Shown here: positions 1-4,710 of the stretch, piece after piece
Numbering within the stretch: position 1 is the stretch's first letter
How the letters are laid out: each line of letters begins with the position of its first letter
NCBI GenBank assembly: GCA_937915965.1
Contig: CALGHC010000134.1
Span: forward strand, 1-5,079
Length of the DNA stretch: 5,079 nt
From: an uncultured Myxococcales bacterium
GTDB taxonomy: Bacteria > Myxococcota_A > UBA9042
Direction of reading: 5' to 3'
Translations under genes and position numbers: made by a program
The notes under the pieces: model-generated
The model's database searches: none
What the model was told of the DNA's origin: nothing
What the model saw: the letters and a program-made list of their open reading frames with translations, nothing else

Positions 1-186
1 CGCGATCAGCGAGCCGAAGAACATGCATTCCGAGCCGAGGAAGGTCCAAATCCCCAGCTTGATGTGCGGCACGTCCATCGAGTGGATCTCGACGAGGTCG
101 TGGGGACCGCCGCGGCCGGCGTCGCTGCCGCCCAAGGGGTCGTCGCGGCGGGCGAAGTCGGCGGGGGTGATGGCGTCTGCGCTCAT
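1..186 (-). CDS. ctaE: Cytochrome c oxidase subunit III, N-terminal part (runs off window)
   Basis: This is the first 62 codons of subunit III of a heme-copper oxidase; the rest lies beyond base 1. The product is a membrane subunit that stabilises subunit I and the entry of its D-channel. Residues 1-40 are a soluble, polar N-terminus. From residue 41 (HIKLGIWTFLGSECMFFGSL) a membrane helix begins with the family's SE-x-MFF signature; Glu53 aligns with the DCCD-reactive Glu in helix 3 of the seven-helix mitochondrial COX3. The protein therefore starts at what is helix 3 elsewhere, as in five-helix bacterial CtaE. The ATG is preceded by AAGGAAG six bases upstream. It lies 70 bp after the ctaD stop and in a different frame, and is presumably cotranscribed with it. 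The symbol coxC is equally usable. Identity is firm; total length cannot be seen. Confidence 0.93.
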   Translation of the reverse strand, partial: MSADAITPADFARRDDPLGGSDAGRGGPHDLVEIHSMDVPHIKLGIWTFLGSECMFFGSLIA

Positions 187-192
187 GATGTT

Positions 193-199
193 CTTCCTT
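193..199 (-). promoter_or_regulatory. Ribosome binding site of ctaE
   Basis: AAGGAAG on the minus strand ends six bases before the ATG at 186. It fixes the ctaE start and lies between that start and the decamer repeat array. Confidence 0.7.
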
Positions 200-210
200 G
201 TTGCTGCTGC

Positions 211-260
211 CGTCCGCTACCGTCCGCTACCGTCCGCTACCGTCCGCTACCGTCCGCTAC
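211..260. repeat. Tandem repeat, 5 x 10 bp, across the ctaD stop codon
   Basis: Five perfect copies of CGTCCGCTAC (minus strand GTAGCGGACG) lie head to tail at 211-220, 221-230, 231-240, 241-250 and 251-260. The unit nearest ctaD contains that gene's TAG stop (257-259), and the array fills most of the ctaD-ctaE gap. Ten is not a multiple of three, so the TAG of each unit falls in successive frames, and any three adjacent units close all three minus-strand frames. There is no dyad symmetry in the unit. Perfect identity of the copies suggests recent expansion. Confidence 0.97.
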
Positions 261-2107
261 ACTGGCTCGTTGACCCAGAACCAAACCGACGCGATCAGCG
301 CGACAGCGCCGACGATGGAGATGGCCCAGTGGCTGAGCAGCCCGACGATGACCAGCAGGACGCACGTCGACGTCGAGATGGGGCGCCACGAGCCCGCCGG
401 CATGTGGAAATGCTCGGCGACGGTGGGAGGCTGCATCTGCAGACCAGGCGTGTATTTGTGGTCCCACAGCGGTCGCTCCGAGAGGATCACCGGGGTGTAG
501 TCGAAGTTGTGCGCCGGCGGCGGTGAAGAGACCGTCCACTCAAGCGTGCAGGCGTCCCAGGGGTCGGCGCCGGCCTTCACGCCGTGCTTGAGGCTGACGA
601 AGAAGTTGTAGACGAAGATCAGCGTCGCGACCGTCATGACCAGCGCGCCGACCGTGCCGAGCATGTTCTCAACCGCCCAGCCGGCGTCGGCCGGGTACGT
701 GTAGATGCGCCGCGCCATGCCGTGGTTGCCCAAGATGTGCTGGGGGAAGAAGGTCAGGTTCATGCCGATGAGGAAGAGCCAGAAGTGCCACTTGCCCAGG
801 GCTTCGTTGAGCATCCGGCCGGTGACCTTGGGGATGTAGAAGTACGCGCCAGCGAAGAGGCCGAGCAGGGCGCCGCCGACCAGCACGTAGTGGAAATGGG
901 CGACGACGAAGTAGGTGTCGTGCTGCTGCAGATCGAGCGGCGGGCTCGCGTGCATCAGGCCCGACAGGCCGCCCAGGGTGAACATCGGGATGAATGCGAC
1001 GGCGAACAACATCGCGGTCGGGAAGGTGATCTTGCCTCCCCAAAGGGTAAACACCCAGTTGAAGATCTTGACCCCGGTGGGGATGGCGATGATCGCCGTC
1101 GTCGAGGCGAATGCCGCGTCCGCGACCGGCCCCATGCCCGACGTGAACATGTGGTGGGCCCAGACGCCGAAGCCGACGAAGCCGATGAAGATGCCCGAGA
1201 AGATGATGGCGACCTGGCCAAAGAGCGGCCGGCGCGTAAAGACCGGCAGGATCTCCGAGACGATGCCCATCGACGGCAGGATCAGGACGTAGACCTCGGG
1301 GTGGCCAAACAGCCAGAAGAGGTGCTGCCACAGATGCGGATCGCCGCCCATGCCGACCTGATAGAAGACCGTGCCGAAGTTGCGATCGAGGGCGAGCAGG
1401 ATCAGACCGACGGTGATCGGCGGGAACGACAAGGCGAGCAGGAACTGGATGACCAGCAGCATCCAGATCAGCACCGGCATCCGCATCAGGGTCATGCCCG
1501 GCGCGCGCAGGTTGAGGATCGTCACGATCAGGTTGACGCTCGACGCCAACGAGGCCGCCGACAGCAGCGCGAGGCCTCCCCACCAGAAGTCGATGCCTGT
1601 GTCAGGCATGCCAGCGCCGGTCATGCCGCGCTCGGTCAGGGGCGCGTAACCAAACCAGCCTGCCGCCGGCGGGCCGCCGAAGACGAAGCTCGCGTTGAGG
1701 ACGAGGAAGCCGGCGAGGAAGGTCCAGTACGACCAGGCGTTGAGGCGCGGGAAGGCGACGTCGCGCGCGCCGATCATCAACGGGATGAAGTAGTTGGCGA
1801 TGCCGGCCGCCATCGGCATGACGGCGAGGAAGACCATCGACGTGGCGTGCATCGTGACCAGGCCGTTGAAGGTCTCGCCGGCGAGGAAGTCGTTGTCGGG
1901 GACCGAAAGCTGGATGCGAAAGAGCACCGCCTCGAGGCCACCGATGAGCAGCCCCAGCAGTCCGGTCGCCCAGTACAAGATGCCGATCTTCTTGTGGTCG
2001 ACGGTTGTGAGCCAGTCGACAAGCGCCGAGGTGGCTTCGGGCCGCACGCGGTGCTGAACCGGCTGTGGGCCGTTCAGGTCAGCGACGGTCGCGATGAGGG
2101 TGGCCAT
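257..2107 (-). CDS. ctaD: Cytochrome c oxidase subunit I (aa3/caa3 type, A1 family) with C-terminal helix pair
   Basis: This is the catalytic subunit: it reduces O2 to water at heme a3-CuB in the cytoplasmic membrane and pumps protons. The 616 residues carry the heme a ligands His87 and His406, heme a3 ligand His404, and CuB ligands His269, His318 and His319. Tyr273 of HPEVY is placed for the His-Tyr crosslink. D-channel residues Asp116, Asn105, Asn123 and Glu271 and the K-channel Lys347 (IAIPTGVKIFNW) mark the A1 family. Twelve core helices run from about 38 to 505. A conserved linker (CTLEWTVSSPPPAHNF, 520-535) leads to two further helices, about 576-592 and 594-612. That makes it about 100 residues longer than mitochondrial COX1, and these helices match the first two of COX3. 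The ATG has GGAG eight bases upstream. It lies 111 bp after ctaC. The stop is inside a tandem repeat. The symbol coxA is equivalent. Confidence 0.98.
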   Translation of the reverse strand: MATLIATVADLNGPQPVQHRVRPEATSALVDWLTTVDHKKIGILYWATGLLGLLIGGLEAVLFRIQLSVPDNDFLAGETFNGLVTMHATSMVFLAVMPMAAGIANYFIPLMIGARDVAFPRLNAWSYWTFLAGFLVLNASFVFGGPPAAGWFGYAPLTERGMTGAGMPDTGIDFWWGGLALLSAASLASSVNLIVTILNLRAPGMTLMRMPVLIWMLLVIQFLLALSFPPITVGLILLALDRNFGTVFYQVGMGGDPHLWQHLFWLFGHPEVYVLILPSMGIVSEILPVFTRRPLFGQVAIIFSGIFIGFVGFGVWAHHMFTSGMGPVADAAFASTTAIIAIPTGVKIFNWVFTLWGGKITFPTAMLFAVAFIPMFTLGGLSGLMHASPPLDLQQHDTYFVVAHFHYVLVGGALLGLFAGAYFYIPKVTGRMLNEALGKWHFWLFLIGMNLTFFPQHILGNHGMARRIYTYPADAGWAVENMLGTVGALVMTVATLIFVYNFFVSLKHGVKAGADPWDACTLEWTVSSPPPAHNFDYTPVILSERPLWDHKYTPGLQMQPPTVAEHFHMPAGSWRPISTSTCVLLVIVGLLSHWAISIVGAVALIASVWFWVNEPV

Positions 2108-2115
2108 TTTGTCGT

Positions 2116-2119
2116 CTCC
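2116..2119 (-). promoter_or_regulatory. Ribosome binding site of ctaD
   Basis: GGAG on the minus strand is separated by eight bases (ACGACAAA) from the ATG at 2107. It supports that start over later in-frame codons. Confidence 0.6.
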
Positions 2120-2186
2120 ACTGCTGCTTCGAGCGCTCGTTCGGTGCGCGCGAGTGCGCGTCTTCTTGCTCTCGTCGTCTCACGGC

Positions 2187-2207
2187 TCGACCGGGTTGCG
2201 CGGTCGA
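2187..2207 (-). other. Hairpin between ctaC and ctaD
   Basis: On the minus strand TCGACCG, a seven-base loop CGCAACC, and CGGTCGA form a perfect seven-pair stem, starting 11 bases after the ctaC stop codon. No U-run follows, so it is not a standard intrinsic terminator. It could protect the 3' end of an upstream mRNA segment, mark a processing site, or be chance in GC-rich DNA. The rest of the 111-bp gap shows only the ctaD ribosome binding site. Confidence 0.4.
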
Positions 2208-2218
2208 AGTACTGGCGT

Positions 2219-3340
2219 CTACTTCAGGCTGTGCAGCCAGGTCGCGACGGCGCGTGCGTCATCGGCGTTCACGCCAAAGTTCGGCATGCGCGAGCCTTGC
2301 TTGACGGCCGCCGGGTTCTGTACCCAGGCGGCGATGTTGTCGACCGTGTTCTCGCGTGTCAGGGCGAGGATGGTGCTGCGCGAACCCACGTGGGTCAGGT
2401 TCGGCCCCGAGATCGCCCCGCGGGCCTGCGGCGCGAGCTCGGCGACCCCCTTGACGCTGTGGCAGGCGACGCAGCCACGGGTGAGGAAGATCTGCTTGCC
2501 GGCCTTCTCGACGTCGGTCTCGGCCTCGCGAGCGGGCGCCCGCTGGCCCGCTACCCAGGCGTCGTAGCTGTCCTCGCCTTCCTTGGCGTGCACGACGATG
2601 CGCAGCCCCATGAGCGCGTGACTCGCGCCGCAGAGTTCGGCGCACTGGCCGTCAAATGTGCCGAGCTCGCGCGGTGTGAAGTACAGCGGGTAGGTGCGCC
2701 CCGGCGTCGCGTCGCGTTTGCCGCCCATGCGCGGCACCCAGAACGCGTGGATCACGTCCGTGGAGGTCAGGTTCAAGATCACCGGCGTGCCGATCTCGAC
2801 GTGCATCTCGTTGGCCGCGGTGATGGCCTCGTGTTTGTAGTCGAACTCCCACCACCACTGCTTGCCGGTGACGTCGATCTCGACGACCTTCTGCTCGATC
2901 TTGGGGGGCGTCGACAGGCGGAAGATGCCGCCGACCGTGACGACGGCGAGAACCAGGACGATGATCGTCGGGATCACGGTCCAGATCAGCTCGAGCTTGT
3001 GGTTGCCGTAGACCTGTGGCGGCAGGCTGCCGTCGTCACCGTCCTTCTTGCGGAAGCGCACCAAAGCGTAGACGAAGAGCGCACAGACGACCGCGAAGAT
3101 CACCGTGTCGAGGATCATGTACAGCCAGAAGAACCAGGCGCTGACGTCTCCCTCGTCCGATACCGGCGCGAGGGTATCGCGGGGGTAGCTGGCCTCGCAG
3201 CCGGCCAGGGTCAACGCCAACAACGCCGCGACCAACATGCCCGCGGCCATCGCAGCGGCACGCCAGCGCGATCGCTCAGTCGCCAGTCCCTGGCCGCTGG
3301 CGGGACTCGTCCGGCTGCCTTCGTGTGTCATCCACATCAT
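2219..3340 (-). CDS. ctaC: Cytochrome c oxidase subunit II, CuA lipoprotein with fused cytochrome c (caa3 type)
   Basis: This subunit accepts electrons on the outer face of the cytoplasmic membrane and passes them through CuA to subunit I. Numbering from the ATG at 3340 (373 residues): a lipoprotein signal ends in LAGC with Cys48 as lipidation site. Membrane helices lie near 68-94 and 117-140, and the aromatic patch GKQWWWEFDY is at 159-168. CuA ligands are His198, Cys233, Glu235, Cys237, His241 and Met244, with the same spacing as Paracoccus subunit II. A C-terminal class I cytochrome c domain (about 275-373) has CVACH with Cys290, Cys293 and His294, and a likely axial Met352 in RMPNFG. The start is uncertain. 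A TTG at 3361 is in frame but sits in a hairpin without a Shine-Dalgarno. ATG codons at 3340, 3337 and 3331 are better, with a weak GGA six bases before the first. The symbol coxB is equivalent. Confidence 0.96.
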   Translation of the reverse strand: MMWMTHEGSRTSPASGQGLATERSRWRAAAMAAGMLVAALLALTLAGCEASYPRDTLAPVSDEGDVSAWFFWLYMILDTVIFAVVCALFVYALVRFRKKDGDDGSLPPQVYGNHKLELIWTVIPTIIVLVLAVVTVGGIFRLSTPPKIEQKVVEIDVTGKQWWWEFDYKHEAITAANEMHVEIGTPVILNLTSTDVIHAFWVPRMGGKRDATPGRTYPLYFTPRELGTFDGQCAELCGASHALMGLRIVVHAKEGEDSYDAWVAGQRAPAREAETDVEKAGKQIFLTRGCVACHSVKGVAELAPQARGAISGPNLTHVGSRSTILALTRENTVDNIAAWVQNPAAVKQGSRMPNFGVNADDARAVATWLHSLK

Positions 3341-3352
3341 CTGCCGTCCAGG

Positions 3353-3366
3353 CCGCCTCAAGGCGG
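3353..3366 (-). other. Short hairpin upstream of ctaC
   Basis: CCGCCT-TG-AGGCGG is a perfect inverted repeat; as RNA it would form at least five pairs around a UUGA loop. It ends 12 bases before the ATG at 3340 and holds the alternative in-frame TTG in its loop. That argues against TTG as the start, and it could modulate ctaC translation. It may also be chance. Confidence 0.35.
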
Positions 3367-3372
3367 TGTTTC

Positions 3373-3444
3373 GGTTGGCCCCTGCCCGCAGGCTGGCCGT
3401 CGCATACGGGTTGGCCGACGCCTACTGGTTGGCCGACGCCAAGA
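3373..3444. repeat. Degenerate tandem repeat, about 4 x 18 bp, across the ctaB stop codon
   Basis: Copies begin every 18 bp at 3373, 3391, 3409 and 3427. The last two share a perfect 14-base core, GGTTGGCCGACGCC. The copy at 3391 matches that at 3409 in 14 of its first 17 bases, and the one at 3373 in about 12 of 18. The copy at 3427 encodes the last residues of CtaB (LASAN). Eighteen bases are six codons, so the copies beyond the TAG (3422-3424) continue in the same frame, reading ASANPY and then more diverged versions. The stop appears to replace the Tyr codon of a neighbouring copy. Confidence 0.75.
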
Positions 3445-4396
3445 GCAGGTCGAGCGCCATCGCGGCACAGATCACGAACAGGTACACCAGCGACGCGCCC
3501 ATGACGCCGCGCGCGGCCTTGTCGGTTCGCTCACGCCACAGATGCACGCAACGCCACAGGAACCAACCGCTGATGGCCAGCGCGACGGCGCCGTATGCGT
3601 GGCTGAGGTGCCCGGTGAGCGCCGGCAGCGTCGCGAAGGGCACCATCGAGAGGGCGTAGAAGACGATGCGGCGGCGGGTCGCCTCGTTGCCGTGGGTGAT
3701 CGGCAGCATCGGGAAACCCGCGGCGCGGTAGTCCTCTTTGCGAAACAGCGAGATCGCCCAGAAGTGCGGCGGCGTCCACAGGAAGACGAGCACAAAGAGG
3801 TTCAGGCTCATCAGACCCACCGAGCCGTTGAGCGCCGCGTCGACGATCAGCGGTGGCGCTGCGCCGGCGGCGCCACCGATGACGATGTTCAGGGGCGTGC
3901 GCGGCTTGAGCCAGATGGTGTAGACGAAGACGTAGAACGCGATGGTCGCCGCGGCGCCGACGACGCCAAGCGGATGTCCTGCCAACGTCATGACCACCAA
4001 TGAGGCGATCGTCAGCAGCCAAGCGAAGATCAGCGCTTCGCGCGGCTGCACCCGCCCCGACGGCAACGGCCGGCCGCGGGTGCGCTCCATGCGGGTGTCG
4101 AGGTCGCGCTCGATCCAGGCGTTGAAGACCGAGCTCGCGGCGGCGGCCAGCGCGATGCCGAAGAGGATCGCCGCAGCTGTGCCCAGAGGCGGCCATGCTC
4201 CGGTGTTCAGCGCCAACATCGGCACGCCGGTAAAGAAGACCAGGGCGACAACGCTCGGCCGGGTCATCTGCACGAACGCACGCCAGCGGGTGGCCGTGGC
4301 GCTGGCGTGCGCGCGCACCGTGGCATTCGGGCCGGCGGGGCCGTCGAAAGCGGCGATGTCGAAGTTGCGCTGTGTGGCTTGTTCGATTGGCGTCAT
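3422..4396 (-). CDS. ctaB: Protoheme IX farnesyltransferase (heme O synthase)
   Basis: This integral membrane UbiA-family prenyltransferase adds a farnesyl group to the 2-vinyl of protoheme to give heme O, the precursor of heme A for subunit I. The 324 residues are normal for the family after an about 40-residue polar N-terminus. The first Asp-rich prenyl-diphosphate/Mg site is N92-AWIERD98-L-D100, followed by TRMERTRGRPLPSGR. Other family blocks are KPRTPLNIVIGGAAGAAPPL (164-183) and EDYRAAGFPMLPITHG (221-236). About nine membrane helices are visible between 47 and 318. I chose the ATG at 4396 because AGGAG lies six bases upstream. The frame stays open to 4729, but that extension is low-complexity leader that includes the promoter. 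It is the first gene of the cluster. Its UAG is in frame with the following ctaC. The symbol cox10 is also used. Confidence 0.96.
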   Translation of the reverse strand: MTPIEQATQRNFDIAAFDGPAGPNATVRAHASATATRWRAFVQMTRPSVVALVFFTGVPMLALNTGAWPPLGTAAAILFGIALAAAASSVFNAWIERDLDTRMERTRGRPLPSGRVQPREALIFAWLLTIASLVVMTLAGHPLGVVGAAATIAFYVFVYTIWLKPRTPLNIVIGGAAGAAPPLIVDAALNGSVGLMSLNLFVLVFLWTPPHFWAISLFRKEDYRAAGFPMLPITHGNEATRRRIVFYALSMVPFATLPALTGHLSHAYGAVALAISGWFLWRCVHLWRERTDKAARGVMGASLVYLFVICAAMALDLLLASANQ

Positions 4397-4399
4397 GAC

Positions 4400-4468
4400 G
4401 GGCTCCTGACGGACTCTTGAGGGGCTCTCGAGGGGCTCTTGGAGGGGCTCTTGGAGGGGCTCTTGGAG
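4400..4468 (-). repeat. Tandem repeat leader of ctaB, 3 x 12 bp plus 3 x 11 bp
   Basis: On the minus strand three perfect units CTCCAAGAGCCC (4468 to 4433) are followed by three diverged 11-base units, CTCGAGAGCCC, CTCAAGAGTCC and GTCAGGAGCCC (4432 to 4400), then GTC and the ctaB ATG. Each unit has a purine core AAGAG, GAGAG, AAGAG or AGGAG. Only the last core is a strong Shine-Dalgarno sequence. Read in the ctaB frame the 12-base units would give PLQE repeats, but they lie upstream of the chosen start. Confidence 0.88.
4403..4407 (-). promoter_or_regulatory. Ribosome binding site of ctaB
   Basis: AGGAG on the minus strand lies six bases (CCCGTC) before the ATG at 4396. It decides the start against the open upstream extension, and it is part of the last unit of the leader repeat. 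Confidence 0.8.
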
Positions 4469-4536
4469 GGGGGGCGTGACAGGCCACGGGTCGATGGGGG
4501 CAGGGGTCTGAAGTCCAAATAGGACCAAGCAAGCCC

Positions 4537-4565
4537 GATATACATTCGAAGGCGAACGATGTCCA
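4537..4565 (-). promoter_or_regulatory. Predicted sigma70-type promoter for the ctaBCDE genes
   Basis: On the minus strand TGGACA (4565-4560, five of six against TTGACA) and TATATC (4542-4537, four of six against TATAAT) are separated by exactly 17 bases. This lies in one of the most AT-rich patches of the window. Transcription would begin near 4530, giving a leader of about 134 bases that includes the repeat array. It is a match by eye only, and the organism's sigma consensus is unknown. Confidence 0.5.
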
Positions 4566-4698
4566 GCGCGAACTTGCCACATGTGCCCGCAACGCCAGGG
4601 AAACACAGGACACAAACGTCCGGTTATCAGGTGACCGCCGCGGCGCAATGAGGTACAAGGCGCCATTGCGGTCGATCCGCCCGGAGCGGACCTACGCG

Positions 4699-4702
4699 GG
4701 AG
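4699..4702 (+). promoter_or_regulatory. Ribosome binding site of the lipoprotein gene
   Basis: GGAG, within GGGAGAAG, lies eight bases before the GTG at 4711. It favours that start over the in-frame ATG at 4648, whose nearest purine-rich stretch (AGGTGA) is about 13 bases away, and over the GTG codons inside the downstream repeats. Confidence 0.55.
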
Positions 4703-4710
4703 AAGCAGCC

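Larger units (their letters stand above)
4397..4710. other. Divergent intergenic region between ctaB and the lipoprotein gene
   Basis: These 314 bases separate two genes that point away from each other. They hold, from low to high coordinates, the ctaB ribosome binding site and repeat leader (4400-4468), a small inverted repeat GTCC-AAATA-GGAC (4513-4525) near the predicted ctaB transcription start, the ctaB promoter (4537-4565), the 8-bp palindrome CACATGTG (4578-4585) just upstream of the -35, the 10-bp palindrome CGCCGCGGCG (4636-4645), and TCCGC-CCGGA-GCGGA (4676-4690) just before the lipoprotein ribosome binding site. I found no convincing plus-strand promoter. The palindromes are short and any could be chance. 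Confidence 0.6.

Noticed and set aside
211..260. CRISPR array, or iterons of a replication origin
   Set aside because: The units are 10 bp and contiguous with no spacers, and they overlap the ctaD stop. No DnaA boxes, AT-rich region or replication gene is nearby.
23..539. Plus-strand and minus-strand open frames of 69-167 codons around the decamer array
   Set aside because: They are overlapping readings of the 10-bp repeat and of the opposite or shifted frames of ctaD and ctaE. None has a ribosome binding site or recognisable family.
3341..3361. TTG at 3361 as the ctaC start
   Set aside because: It is in frame but has no Shine-Dalgarno, lies in a hairpin loop, and would lengthen the n-region of the signal peptide further.
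584..4003. Plus-strand open frame of 1139 codons opposite ctaD, ctaC and ctaB
   Set aside because: It is codon-on-codon opposite three genuine genes that all share one minus-strand phase. Its stops would need TTA, CTA or TCA codons in those genes, which are rare at this GC content; it ends at the first such TCA in ctaB. Its translation is charged, low-complexity and has no domain I recognise.
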